This document shows, in pieces, positions 21,791 through 32,896 of a DNA stretch of 64,000 bases (position 1 is its first letter; every line of letters starts with the position of its first letter). Location: positions 5,186,388 through 5,250,387 of the forward strand of contig CM034406.1 in assembly GCA_019925095.2 (NCBI GenBank), given 5' to 3'. This stretch comes from Dendrolimus kikuchii. Taxonomy: Eukaryota > Arthropoda > Insecta > Lepidoptera > Lasiocampidae. The position numbers and the translations under genes are program-made. The notes below the pieces were generated by a model, which saw nothing but the letters and a program-made list of their open reading frames with translations, searched no databases and had not been told where the DNA came from.

Positions 21791-23008
21791 ATATAACAAA
21801 AATGGAAGGAAAAATAATTTAAGGGCGATCTAAGGTCGGAAAGTGGAAGGGGGTGAGTTTTTAAGGGTAAAAAACGGTTTATCTCGATTTCCGGAAAAAC
21901 TACAAGTCCTGTGAAAAAAAGTTTAATGGCAAAGTTGTAGGTAAGATCTACAACTTTTTTATTTACACTTTTATCACATAACCTCAAAATTTGGGTGAAA
22001 AAATCAAATAACCAAGTTTTTGGTTTTTTATTTTTCTTAAAAAAAATGTTTCGCGATATTTGGTGAAAACTTAAGTTTTTATGTCCGAAACGCACTGTAA
22101 TTATTTTGATTTAAAATATTTATTTTTTCACCTTATTTCGACTTAATATCGAAAAACCATCCTAATTTTCAATCGAAAATTCTCGCGTCAAAATATCAGC
22201 CTTTTTAAAAAACTCGGTAGGCTTTTTGTTCGTTGAAATCTCTATTTTCTGATGGTGTAAAAAAATATACATTACTATGATGAATGTTCTCAGAAAATGC
22301 AAAGAAATAACAGGTAGTAGGCCCAAACCCTCCTAGCACCACCCCCACTTCTCTATGAAATACATTTTGATGGGCTAAAATTACCTCCTTCCTTCATGCA
22401 CGGATGATTATTACTGTCCAAACTATAGTTAATAAATTATTTGACTCGTTATAGAAATGAGGAAATAATTTGCAACGCTCGTACAAAGTCTAGGTGGCTT
22501 CGGCATCTTGTTAGATAAAAAGTATCACAGCAGAGAATTAATATGCTTAGAATCTCAGTATGTGCCAATAAAGTAAAGCGTAAAGTAATAGGACCTAAAA
22601 GTATCATTTCGCTTGTCGACGTGTCGATCAGGCTACTCCGCAAGACAAAGTCACAGTGTGACAAGCTCCAATAGTTCCAATTCCCTACTTTTTAGAAAGA
22701 CTCTATTTATTTGCAAAATTTGTAATTTGTAATTTGTACCTTTGTGCGCGTGCCCGCGAAAATAATCACATGTCGCTGTAGTGGAACACTTACAAGCCAA
22801 TAGATGGCGCTGTGCAATAATTGATGTCACAAACGTTTCCCGAAACAAACAAAGAATATATACAAAATTTCAAGTATAACAGATGGGCCTAGGCCTGCGA
22901 GGAACAACATTAGCCTCGCTGGAAGATCTTCCTTTGAGACGGAGGAGCATTCCATCTCGCTCCTCCACCCTATACGGGTTACCTCCTTCATCGCTTAAGC
23001 ACAAATCG
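21791..23008. other. Unassigned AT-rich sequence
   Basis: Contains a small inverted repeat AAAGTTGTAG/CTACAACTTT near 21935-21960. No gene and no second copy in the window. A GC-richer patch at 22890-22985 is unexplained. Confidence 0.35.
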
Positions 23009-23148
23009 ATTGGTTTTGTGTTTCAACTCTGAATGTAATTTTGTAGCAAACTATCTCTCTAAGTATTATTACTCTATGTAATTACATTCAGAGTTGAAAC
23101 ACAAAACCAATAATCAAAAGAACTGTGATACATATCACAGTTCTTTTC
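23009..23148. repeat. Two adjacent hairpins, one with 31 bp perfect arms
   Basis: Arms at 23009-23039 and 23081-23111 are perfect inverted copies (ATTGGTTTTGTGTTTCAACT onward) around a 41-nt loop. Four bases later, AAAAGAACTGTGATA and TATCACAGTTCTTTT (23117-23148) form a 15 bp perfect stem with a 2-nt loop. Perfect arms imply recent origin or constraint. No repeat family or ORF is attached. Confidence 0.85.
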
Positions 23149-23537
23149 ATCGTCAACTACCGTATTATACAATATTTCATTAAATCAAAACAAGTTTTTG
23201 TTAACCCTGTTCACTACCATACATTATTCATGAAACACTGGAATTCGGGGATGTATAGCGATCTGCCGGCGACACGTCTGAAGATAAATGAGTGTTATCA
23301 TAAACAATACGTAAGATGAGGCCATTGTGTTAGGTTTCATAAGAGCAAGTGATACAAAGTATCACGGGGTAGTACAACACGTGTTTTATGTTTATTTTTT
23401 ATTTGTTATATTTCTTGTATCTTTTACTTGTAGGTTATCTTTAAATAACTAGAGATATAGAAAACGTGTATAGTGAAATATTTACAAAATATATCCAATC
23501 AATTTTCACATATCACAAATTTATCGAAACGACTCAT
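23149..23537. other. Unassigned sequence
   Basis: No gene or named repeat. Confidence 0.4.
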
Positions 23538-23676
23538 TGACTCTTCGGGTGATCAGAGGGCTGGTGCTTATCTCGGCCAACTGATCAGTATGGCGATCCA
23601 GCGAGGAAACGTAGCCAGCCTTCTGGGCACCTTACCCATAGAAGACGGTGATCTGGGCTCAGTATTCTACTTATAG
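23538..23676 (+). pseudogene. LINE-F fragment 4
   Basis: The frame encodes GDQRAGAYLGQLISMAIQRG and ASLLGTLP, then a stop at 23676: the extreme C-terminus only. The reading frame is intact across the piece. An AT-rich 3' sequence follows. Confidence 0.7.
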
Positions 23677-23867
23677 TCTTGAGGGACTATGAGTAGAATA
23701 CAATACAAATAAGTTAAGTTTTCTTGCATTGTATAACATTTATAATTTTTATTTTCACATATGACGTTGAATGTAAGTTAGAAAGGGATGCTTATATATT
23801 CCTACGTTTGTTTACAATTTCACTAATTTGAAGCAAGACAGTGACGTCATTGTTTTGCTTTAAATTA

Positions 23868-23929
23868 CATACATACATACATATATACATAACTTCACGC
23901 CAGTTCCCTTGCGGGGTAGGCACGAACAA
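23868..23929 (-). mobile_element. LINE-B copy 4: 62 bp insertion with perfect TSD
   Basis: Only the (TATG)n tail and the last ~45 bp of coding sequence were copied. The flanks CTTTAAATTA (23858-23867 and 23930-23939) are perfect duplications. The insertion probably reflects extremely early arrest of target-primed reverse transcription. Confidence 0.85.
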
Positions 23930-23994
23930 CTTTAAATTAGTATAATACATATACATATTACTAATAACAATAACATAACATAACAATTTAATGT

Positions 23995-24250
23995 TGCCAT
24001 AACATGTTGCGAAGCGGTGGTAAATTAGATTAGGCTCCCATAGAGTAAATAATAACCACAAACAAATTTAAAACTAAATACTTAAAATGGACAAGCTGGC
24101 GGTAGGCTAAATAAAACTTTAACAATACTCATTGACACTTGACATCTATGTCTTCCGTGATCACGGCCACTGAAAAATGGCCGGAATAACAAAAATCAAA
24201 TAAATTACCGCGCTTAAAACCTACCCTACCTTAAAACGTAGTTTTCTTAT
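23995..24250 (+). repeat. rep-E copy 2
   Basis: Same block as copy 1 from the CATAACATGTTGCGAAGCGG region to the CGTAGTTTTCTTATG end. The stem-loop has one mismatch (AAAAATGGCC). Confidence 0.7.
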
Positions 24251-25179
24251 GAAAAAATATAATTTTCAATTCTTGACTGACTTGATATGAAAAAAATACT
24301 TTATATAATAAAATGTTTCTGGAAAGATTAGTGTGGTTTGCTATGTCAAATTGTGAAAGAAGAATGATTATGACGTCCTCTGAAAGTGTGGGATTTACGA
24401 TTTTTTCACAGATTCATTTTCTAGTATGCTCGTTTCATGTGGACGCTTGTTCTTTGTCTGTATACATAATCTTTGTCAAAATCTTTAGAGTAAGTCCATT
24501 TAATGTGGGTCTGGTACACGCAATAAACTCGACCCAAACGTTCTCGTAAAGATGAGGTGTGCGATTAATTAAAACTTAGAGCCGTGGGTCATGCACAAAA
24601 CGCCGGCTCACGAACTCAAGCGACGAGTCGCGCGATTTTAAAAGCGTCTTATTGCAGTAAATACTGCATGGCTATTTATGTTGTATGATAATCATATTTT
24701 CGGGAAACATAGGGTTTTCCTGCTACATTTATTTGAAGGAGATTTGCGGGTTTCATATTATTTTTATCGATTTAAGTTTCTTTCATGTTTCCTATCAATT
24801 CAATAATTGTACACAATGTGCATATTAACGGGACTACCTAAGCAGTGCACGCTCCCCGGCATTAATTTGAATCCACAACATCGACATTAAGTGCAAGTCC
24901 TTTACTCACTAGGCTACTACTTCTGGGTTTTATTTTATTTGTTTTTCATACATTACATCGTTCGTTTGAAGAGTTGCGTAAAGATTTTGTCAAATGGAAG
25001 GCGGTATACTATCGTTTTATGGCCTTTTTTTACGAAATAAATGTTTTATGATTTCATGCCATGGCCATAAATAACTAATGAAACAATTTAGAGTTACGCC
25101 CTTATTTTCTTTCTAGCACCGTATAGTTCGCTATAGGCTGGTAATTCATCCCCAATTTCTTGAGCAACTGCTTTTGCGT
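24251..25179. other. Unassigned; possible decayed tRNA-like SINE at 24831-24925
   Basis: 24831-24925 (minus) has a SINE-C-like order (AAGCAGTGCACGCTCCCCGG; then AATTTGAATCCAC as a weak B box) but is too eroded to be sure. The remainder is unrecognised. Confidence 0.3.
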
Positions 25180-25390
25180 ACTAATCGGCTCTCGAGAACG
25201 TTTCTCTTGGGTATCTGAGATATTTGGAATGATCTCCTAGCCAATATTTCTTTCATAACTACGATTAGATTTTTTCTGAAACAAGCTGTCATAAAATTTC
25301 TTATTGGCTAGAAGCATGTAACACCCCTGTTACAAGACCTTTCCATAAGACGGACCGTTAGCCTACCTGCGGTTCTCCAGCAATATAAAG
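25180..25390 (+). pseudogene. Possible LINE C-terminal relic
   Basis: Conceptual translation includes DIWNDLLANIS and FFLKQAVIKFLIG, like the 'LWN.LP..I...F.FK..V...L' ends of LINE polyproteins, with stops. Weak. Confidence 0.25.
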
Positions 25391-25872
25391 CTAGTAGTTA
25401 GTCGCTATGTTTGTTATAACGCAACTTTTAGCCGCGTGGAATTGTTGTGACCAGGCATTAAATGTGTCTGTGATGCGGGTACATTGGTTGTAAAACAAAA
25501 TCAAAACTTGGTAACTAGTTTTATTCAAATCCATTAACCTCTGTCAGCGCATGTTTAATACTGCTTTAAGCTCATTGTTTGTATAAAACAATTAATTAAT
25601 TTATTGTCAGTATACTGTTTACGTACTATAATACTGTAAGCTATATTTGAGGATTACAACAATTGCCAATAATAATAATAATGGTAGCTTGTGTACATTT
25701 CAATACTGAGCATAGTCTTCTCTATCTTGAAGAACTGATCACACGGCATATTTTTTTAAAAGCTAAAATGCAGCAGATATGTTGACAACCTAACTGATGG
25801 AAAGTAGTTTTTGTTTCTAATGGAAATTTACACCACTTGAACCATTTTAGAAAGTTGCTTAAGAGAACTTTT
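25391..25872. other. Unassigned sequence
   Basis: No gene or named repeat. Confidence 0.4.
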
Positions 25873-26032
25873 TACGCTGACTGGATGGCTACCACCCCTG
25901 GTCTAGAGTATGCCGCTATATCAACTTTAACTTGTGTTGCGGCATTAGTGGCCAGAGTCCAGTTCCCCTTCAGAGAGCGGCAGCACATTGGCAACACCTT
26001 TGATGTCACAAATGTCGATAGCGGTTACCAAT
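25873..26032 (+). repeat. SINE-A copy 7 (internal fragment)
   Basis: Middle portion of SINE-A (GACTGGATGGCTACCACCCC to GCGGTTACCA). It lacks both ends. Confidence 0.75.
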
Positions 26033-26225
26033 AAAAGAAACATTATATATCATTGTGCCTTCGAAACCCCCGCGACAACCTATAACCCCCTCTTTCCCCC
26101 ATTAAGAAAAACAGTACTAGGTGCTAACTCCCCTATCTCTAGAATGTGTAGAATTCTCAACAGTAGCAGTGATGTTACTGACATTCACTTTGACTCCAAA
26201 AATTCATTTTATAAAATGATTTTTT
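26033..26225. other. Unassigned spacer
   Basis: C-rich short runs; nothing recognised. Confidence 0.4.
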
Positions 26226-26530
26226 TATCCGTGCAGGAGAAAGAATACAATTTCCTGCGGCCGGGCGGCTAGTCGTAAGAGGCGACAAACCAACCCACAG
26301 CCAGGTGGTAGGGCATTTGCCCGACTGGGTGGCTACCACCCATGGACTAAAGTATGTCGCCATAACAACCTTGAGTTGTGTTCCGGCATTAATGACCAGG
26401 TTCCAGTCTCCCTTAAGAGAACAGCAGCGCATTTGTAGCACCCTTGGTGTTGCAAATGTCTATAGGCGATGCTAACCGCTTTCCATCAAGTGGGCCGTCT
26501 GCCTGTCTGCTGAACTGCAATAAAAAAAAA
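26226..26530 (+). repeat. SINE-A copy 8 (full length)
   Basis: Starts TTATCCGTGCAGGAGAAAG, ends CTGCAATAAAAAAAAA, and lies 193 bp from copy 7 in the same orientation. Confidence 0.85.
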
Positions 26531-26846
26531 GATTCGTTTAGCCCAACAAAACACTAATTAGACATAGACTGACGGACAGACTAATTTCATTACCTTACAC
26601 ATTTTTGTTATATTTATTATTAGAGTTTAAGTAAATAACAGTGAAGAAATTAAACTGCATGTTGTGTTCACCTATAATTAGTTTTTACAATTGTAAACCT
26701 TAGTCATAAGTCCAGTAACTGATCAAATGTACAAAACTGTTGGTGATCCTTATTAAAATAAAAAAAATAAAAATTGTATAGTTATCATGTATGCATAGTA
26801 TTTTGCATAGTCATTATGTAAAGTTCTATCCAGTAGTTGGCCAAAC

Positions 26847-26849
<3 letters not shown>

Positions 26850-26906
<57 letters not shown>
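26850..26906. repeat. (TA)n microsatellite
   Basis: About 28 TA units. The surrounding 26531-27702 is AT-rich without a recognised gene or family. Confidence 0.95.
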
Positions 26907-26908
<2 letters not shown>

Positions 26909-27702
26909 GCAATCGAAATGTGATTGAGCTCCACTCTCCAAGCTGGCTTTATTTATCAAAACACTATCCGAATACAAACACTTACATTTTAAAGCTGTAA
27001 AACAGATTAAAGTTGTTTAATCAGCGCATTGTCATTACAACGAAATTTCTTTAGAATGTACATAATTGGATATTGTGATCCGGCTCGAAGGACCAAAAAG
27101 ATATCATTGAAAGACAATCATTTGTCCAAGATTATTTTTACATATTTAATTATATTTGTGATATTTGATACAAGTTTAATGTGTTATTATACTACTAGAT
27201 ATGTAGAGATTAATTTTAGTACGTATTGTTGTATATAATGCACAAACGGAAAGGAAAGTGACAATTTAGTTTTTCCAAATACTAAACATTTGTGATTGAT
27301 CTCGTGTCAATATTAGAGGATAATAAAGGCAACTTTTTAGATTTTGTTATTGGCTGGGTACAAAAACTTTCTGGATTCACTGGCTGCACCAGTTGATACA
27401 CGAGTTACTCTATATCAGGTATTTAATTTTCTTGACGAGATACTGCAGTAATAATCAATGAAGAATGGCTCATAAAACACTCGCTTTAATAACTCGTGTA
27501 CGTGCGCCCCTTTTATTACCGCGTTGCATTTATTTATGATTAATTAATTCAGGCTAACTGGATTTGTAAACTGTTCATAGTTCTGGAAAATCTCATATAA
27601 ATCCAAAATTTTCGTTTAAGGCCTTAGTAGTTACTAACATAAAAAAGCCCTGTAGACAAGTTGCATTAGTGCTCAACAAAGAGAATAGTTTTTTTACAAC
27701 GA
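26907..27702. other. Unassigned sequence
   Basis: No gene or named repeat. Confidence 0.4.
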
Positions 27703-27871
27703 ATTTATTTATTTATTTATACCCATACATTGATCAGACACTATATTTTTTATTCTATTAGCCCCTAAACTAGTTTGCACTGTATTATAGGGGCTGGTGT
27801 TCTCACCCTTCATGTAAGCACAATAACATCAAATACATTTTACACAACATTTAACGAAACTTCTAAAAGAG

Positions 27872-27921
<50 letters not shown>

Positions 27922-28230
27922 TTGTGTGTGTGTAATTCTGTGTGTGTGATTGTGTGCGTAAGTGTGAATGTGTGTTTGCGAGGGTGTGAGTGTTTGGGTG
28001 TGTGACTATGCGAATGAAGTTTTATTAATATGTTATATTATATGCCTATTATCAGATTTTTTTACACCATCGTAATTTAATTCTATAAGCCATTTAAATA
28101 CAAAGCTTTTGAAATCACGATTTGTTTTCTTTTTCAATGTTTTATGTCGGGTAATTTATTGTACATGAAAGGAGCTGTAAAGTTGATATGTCCTTGGGCA
28201 AAACGTCCTGACTTGTGATATTGGGCATTT
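27703..28230 (-). pseudogene. LINE 3' end containing a TG microsatellite
   Basis: On the minus strand, remnants such as NFTAPFMYNKLPDIK and a LNYDGVKKS-type end appear at 28050-28210 with frameshifts. A 3' UTR follows, ending AACACCAGCCCCTATAATAC...AATAAATAAAT. This layout matches CR1/L2-like LINEs. A (TG)n array at 27873-28012 lies inside the 3' part and decays to imperfect TG repeats on its right. Coding identity is low. Confidence 0.5.
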
Positions 28231-28296
28231 ATCAATAGGTTTATGCGTAATTTCTAACGTAGGTACAGATTTCCTGTTATATAGTCTAAGCGTTTC

Positions 28297-28355
28297 AAAT
28301 GTATGGTAATGACACAATACTTATCCGCTAAGTATTATGTCATTCCCATACATTT
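28297..28355. repeat. 59-nt hairpin (27 bp arms, 2 mismatches)
   Basis: Left arm AAATGTATGGTAATGACACA onward, loop TCCGC, right arm ending CATTCCCATACATTT. A compact stem with two mismatches and a 5-nt loop. No other copy is seen in the window. Confidence 0.8.
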
Positions 28356-28511
28356 CTGTTCATTCGTTTACTTTAGCGCTCATGCCACTTGTCTATAGGG
28401 CCAGCGATGACACAGACGGATAGACAGTCAGATATATGATTGAAATTGTGAAACTTCCTTTTTCACGCTTAGATAATCCAAAAACGCCTAAAACAATTTA
28501 TTAGTAATTTA

Positions 28512-28830
28512 GATATATAGATAACACTTTATTGCACATCGAAATGTACAATTACAAAAACAAACCATATTTACAATATTTTCTAGGCAATACAATAGAT
28601 CGCTTAAAGCGACCTCTTCCAGGCGACCAAAAAATACTAAAACTAATTCAAGAATTAAATAACACATACACACATAGTCATAAATATATACATATGTATG
28701 TATTATGTCTATAGTGTCTTTTAACAAACGATATACGACATATATGTATATATATTTACACACATAGTGTTGTAGGAAGTCTTCCTGTATTATCCGGTTA
28801 AAAGACATAGATATAAGACATACACCCTAA
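28512..28830 (-). repeat. LINE-L2 3' UTR fragment
   Basis: The minus strand carries GCCTGGAAGAGGTCGCTTTA and ends GCAATAAAGTGTTATCTATA, as in the 3' UTRs at 4990-5139 and 38160-38275. Coding sequence is absent or decayed. Confidence 0.6.
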
Positions 28831-29079
28831 AGATTGCCCAACGAGTAAAATGTTACATGTTACATTGATGTAACATCAAGCAAATATGTGTTTTCCCGGT
28901 ATCTCCAAACCGGTATATTCCTAAGAAAGTTATGGATGAAATCATTTGAAAGGAATAAAGATACGGAAACCTCATAATGCATGCCCTCTTCGCGATTTCC
29001 AGACCTTTTTTATATCCCACACATTCTTATACAATATATGTATAGGTATCTACCAGGTACTTATATACCAGACTGCCGT

Positions 29080-29082
<3 letters not shown>
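28831..29082. other. Unassigned spacer
   Basis: Contains the small palindrome TGTTAC-ATTGAT-GTAACA near 28858. No gene. Confidence 0.4.

Positions 29083-29130
<48 letters not shown>
29083..29130. repeat. (AT)n microsatellite
   Basis: About 23 AT units. Confidence 0.95.
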
Positions 29131-29218
29131 ATCAGAAATATATATAAGAAACTAGGCGTAGAACGTTTCCGAGAAATCTGTTCAATCGTGTCAAGGCTGT
29201 TTTACTTACATAGAATAG

Positions 29219-29452
29219 TTTTTTTTTTATTGCAGGAGATCAGCAGACAGGCAGACGGCCCACTTGATGGACAGTGGTTACTCACTCGCCATAACAACTC
29301 AAAGTTGTTATGGCGACATACTTTAAACCAGAGGTGGTAGCCATCCAGTCGGGCAAATGCCCTACCACCTGGCTATGGGTTGTTAAGTCGCCTCTTACGA
29401 CAGGCCGCCCGGCCGCAGGAAATTGTATTCTTTCTCCGTTCCTGCACGGATG
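29219..29452 (-). repeat. SINE-A copy 9 with internal deletion
   Basis: Both ends are present (A-tail; TTCATCCGTGCAGGAACGG), but about 80 bp in the middle are missing, from CGATGG to the AACTTTGAG part. Confidence 0.8.
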
Positions 29453-29697
29453 AAATGGTCAATTGTATCGTAAAATAAAATAAGTGACACAGTTTTGAAA
29501 GAATCCTATAAAAACGTATTAGGTTGGCAATTAAGGTTTTGTCGTTTTTCAAATTATAACATTTCCAATTGTTATTTCTGTTTGGCATAATGTTTTAAAT
29601 CATTCGAAAGATGTTTTGTCCTAGCGAACAGATGGTTTGTTTCTTGCTGGAGTTAATTTATGTTAATTATTAGATTATTAAAACGGTATACCTCAAG

Positions 29698-30160
29698 TTG
29701 AAATGAATTAACATTTTTGGTTGTTAATCACAGATTTTCTTTATCTTCTAAGTCGTTCTTTCACTGCTGAGTATCGTGCCTTTGATAGGAGTGAATAATA
29801 TTGCTCTCCTCCAAGAGGCGAATTTATCGATATGTCCAGCTGATCAGCAACCAGGTAAATCCATCTATTTGACGAACTGCGTCGAGGCCTCCAGCCTTCA
29901 AAAACATTGCCTACAAGTCTCTCCGTATTGAAATGAATTAACATTTTTGGCTTTTAATCACGGGTCTTTTTTGTCTTCTAATTCGTTCTATCACTGTTGA
30001 GTATCGTGCCCTTGTTAGGAGTGAATAATATTGCTCTCCTTCAAGTGGCGAATTTATCGATATGTCCAGCTGATCAGCAACCAAGTAAATACATCTATTT
30101 GAGAATCTGACTTCAGATCTCTTGCCTTCAAAACCATTCATTCACTGCAAGTCTCTTTGT
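29698..30160. repeat. Tandem duplication of a ~231 bp unit
   Basis: Two head-to-tail copies (about 29698-29928 and 29929-30160), each opening TTGAAATGAATTAACATTTT and sharing GGAGTGAATAATATTGCTCT. The middle ~120 bp is best conserved, with about nine differences. Both copies have a minus-strand frame (YLVADQLDISINSPL core), but seven of the nine differences change the amino acid, arguing against coding constraint. Family unknown. Confidence 0.75.
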
Positions 30161-30291
30161 ATTGTCTGAGTTCTTTCAGGCTATGTGGCCAAAGTTGTCG
30201 GCATTAAGAGTCTATTGTCCTTGTAATTTTTTTAAAAGAGTCCTATGGAGAATTTCCATTTTAAACTCATTTGGTCAATAATCTGTTTTAA

Positions 30292-30496
30292 GTAGCTTTT
30301 GTCTGAGGCTTCGCTCGTGTTAATGTAAATCTTACACACAAGTTATCCCACAGGAACTGTACCAATTCGAGATAAAGATTAGCCTATGAGCTATTCCAGA
30401 CTATCTCTATCTCAAGTCCAGATCTGTTCAGTCGTGTTGGCCACTGATTGAGCAACATACATCATCTAAAGTTTCGAATTTATAATATTAGTATTG
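30292..30496 (-). mobile_element. Helitron-like element (minus)
   Basis: The minus strand starts near ATACTAATATTATAAATTCG and ends with ACGAGCGAAGCCTCAGACA. The body resembles other Helitron-like copies; the terminal TC and CTAG are degraded. Confidence 0.5.
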
Positions 30497-31328
30497 ATGT
30501 AAGTGTAAGTATAGATTAAAAAAATATTAGAGAACTTGAGAAGAATGATCTGTAAATGAATGCAGGATATAGGAGGGTTCACGTTATGTTTTATTTGAAA
30601 GACTAGCGATTCTGCCCTGAGAAAAAAAAAATCTAGACCAAATTACAGTGCCCAAGTATTTTGTTTAGTTTGACGGCTAACATTATTGAAGGTTTAGTAG
30701 AGATGCCTAATTTTTATAGCCTATTAAGAATAATGTAGTAGTAGTGTCGTACGAATGGTGAAAGCATTCTTGAAACCGGTCCAGTACTGTGTCGCCTAAA
30801 TCAAACGCAAATATTGATATTTTTAATTCTAGTCAATTTAAGTTTATGAATAAATCCAAAAAAATTCTCTCACACAATTGGTATTAATATCTATTGTCGA
30901 TTTTTCACTCGCTTTTGTTATATTATTTGTAAAATGAATATGAACAATTTTTTATAGAATATCCATTTTGTCGTTCGTCTAATTAGCACGTAGTTTGGAT
31001 TATAATCTGGCCCTGTGTATTACATTGTTATTGATTCATTTTAAATTATTGTAATCTGTCTTATGCTTAAATAAATAAAAAGATAGCTGTAAAAATGAAA
31101 TAATTAGACGGAGATAAAAATATTTTTAGGCGCGAACAAAATAAGCCCGAGCGCCATTAAAAGAATCTCAACAATGAATAAAAGGCGTAACTGAACGTGA
31201 AAAACCGGATAATTACGATAAGCTGTTGTTTGTGCTATGTTTAATGAGCCGGGGTTACTTTTTAACTTTGCCACCCATAAATCTGCATTTATCTTGAATT
31301 TATATTTTGTATGGAGCTTCTTCGTCGT
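30497..31328. other. Unassigned sequence
   Basis: AT-rich; no gene or named repeat. Confidence 0.4.
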
Positions 31329-31839
31329 AAGTCATGGTAGCGTAATAGCTAGCGCACGCGTCCCGAGCTCCGACGGCGCCGGTTCGATCCTGGCCGGAAC
31401 GCATGCACTGCTTAGTCAGTTTTCTGATCTAATGTGCGTATTGTTGCAATTACCACGTGCTAACAACGGTCGTGGAAGGCCACGACACACTTTCCATGAT
31501 CAAATTGATCGTGTACTAGCAGAAGGTGATGTCAGGAGCCTTAAGAACAGACGAGCTTGCATGACAAGAGTTATGAATGTCAAAGAGGCAAGTGAGGTGT
31601 GTAAGAATAAGCCTAAATGGCACTCTGTTGTTCGTACCTACTCCGCAAGGGAACTGGCGTGAAGTTATGTATGTATGTATGTAACAACGGTGAAGGAAAA
31701 CATCGTGATGCAATCTGCACATCGAGATGACCTATGTGTCAAATCTGCCAAGCCACCTTGGACAAACGTGGCAGATATACTGTCCGTTCCCCCTATAATG
31801 GGAGGCCTGAACCCAGCAGTGGGGCATTTATGGGTTGAT
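31329..31839 (+). repeat. SINE-C copy 3, split by LINE-B
   Basis: tRNA-like head with TAGCGTAATAGCTAGCGC (A-box region) and GGTTCGATCC (B box), then a body ending CCCAGCAGTGGGGCATTTAT. The 31470-31681 interval is a later LINE-B insertion; removing it and one TAACAACGG restores a continuous SINE aligned to copies 1 and 2. Confidence 0.85.
31470..31681 (+). mobile_element. LINE-B copy 5 nested in SINE-C
   Basis: 3' 212 bp of LINE-B (CGTGGAAGGCCACGACACAC to the (TATG)n tail). The TSD TAACAACGG is perfect at 31461-31469 and 31682-31690. Confidence 0.9.
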
Positions 31840-31975
31840 ATTATATAATATTATAATTGACCGACCTTTTAAGTGTCATACAAAATAATATGCATTTATT
31901 GTGTAAGAGGCCAGGCTTTGAAGAACAAATTCAATTTACTTATTTGCTTAAAAAATGATTTTTATGTATGTCTTT
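31840..31975. other. Unassigned spacer
   Basis: Short AT-rich spacer; nothing recognised. Confidence 0.4.
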
Positions 31976-32563
31976 GTAGACCACGGGCCATAAAAATGGC
32001 CCGGACTTTTAGAGGGCTTGCGTGGGGCCATGGGAAGGCCAACACGTAGAGGCCCCTTGACATATTTAATGTAAATGTGCCGTGACACTGACCGGCGATT
32101 ATCCCTGTCTACACCATATAACAATGCACCTAAGAACAAGCCCCGGCCAATGTAGGACTATTGTGGGAAATGAAGACAAAAAGTACCGGGCTATTGGGGT
32201 GAACTAGAGGTACTAGAGGTCTGGGAATATGGGGACTATGGCGTCTGCCCGTCGGAATGTTCGGAGAACATGGAAAAATGGGCAAACGGTGACTCGCCAC
32301 TCCCTGCATGGGCCCCAAAAAATGCCATAGAAGGCAGGGGCAACATGGGTGTGAGTGGCTAAGGGGTGTAGAGAGGTGGGCTGCAGGTTCACCGAAACTA
32401 CTTCTGACGTGATGCCATTTATCACTTCCACCCCTGGAGCTTGAGTCTTAGCTCTAGCGATCTCCACTCCGTGCCGGCTGGCTAAGGCAAGCACGGAGGT
32501 GGGGGCCTTGCTTTGGCCCCCGGAATCAGGTACGAGGTGTCGCTACTCACCTAATAAAAAATG
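31976..32563 (+). repeat. rep-G copy 1 (long non-coding repeat)
   Basis: About 590 bp starting near GACCACGGGCCATAAAAATG and ending GGTGTCGCTACTCACCTAAT. Shared with 53272-53607 and 53856-54416. GC-richer than its surroundings, without a long ORF. A common right end with variable left ends would fit a LINE 3' UTR. Strand is assigned by the assumed 3' end only. Confidence 0.65.
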
Positions 32564-32570
32564 ATTATTA

Positions 32571-32742
32571 TTATTATTTTTATTGCAAGAGTTCAGCAGA
32601 CAGGCAGACGGCCCACCTGATGGAAAGCGATTACCATCGCCTATGGACATTCGTGATAACGAAGGTGCTACCAATGTGCTGCCGCTCTCTAAAGGGAGAC
32701 TGGAACCTGACCACTAATGCCGGAACACAGCTCAAGGTTGTT
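32571..32742 (-). repeat. SINE-A copy 10 (5'-truncated)
   Basis: 3' portion with A-tail, cut after AACCTTGAGCTGTG. Confidence 0.8.
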
Positions 32743-32896
32743 ATGCATTGTTGCATATATTTTTATTTGCTTAGCGTACAAAATTGATAATTTATATCGT
32801 GTTATAAATAAACCCTTAGCTAATTATTTTCCTTCTAAGCAGCATCAGTAATAGATGCTGGTTCACTTAGCTCCTAGGAGCAGTAGGTATATGTAA

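Noticed and set aside
26791..27000. ORFs rich in Ile/Tyr over TA arrays (26791-27000, 6927-7148, 28946-29155)
   Set aside because: They are translations of (TA)n microsatellites.
27873..28012. TG array as a possible CRISPR or satellite array
   Set aside because: Simple dinucleotide repeat with no spacers; eukaryotic context.
29741..30141. Two related minus-strand ORFs with the YLVADQLDISINSPL core, as a possible duplicated gene or exon
   Set aside because: Of about nine base differences in the core, seven change the amino acid and only two are silent; flanking residues are unalignable and no splice or start context is evident.
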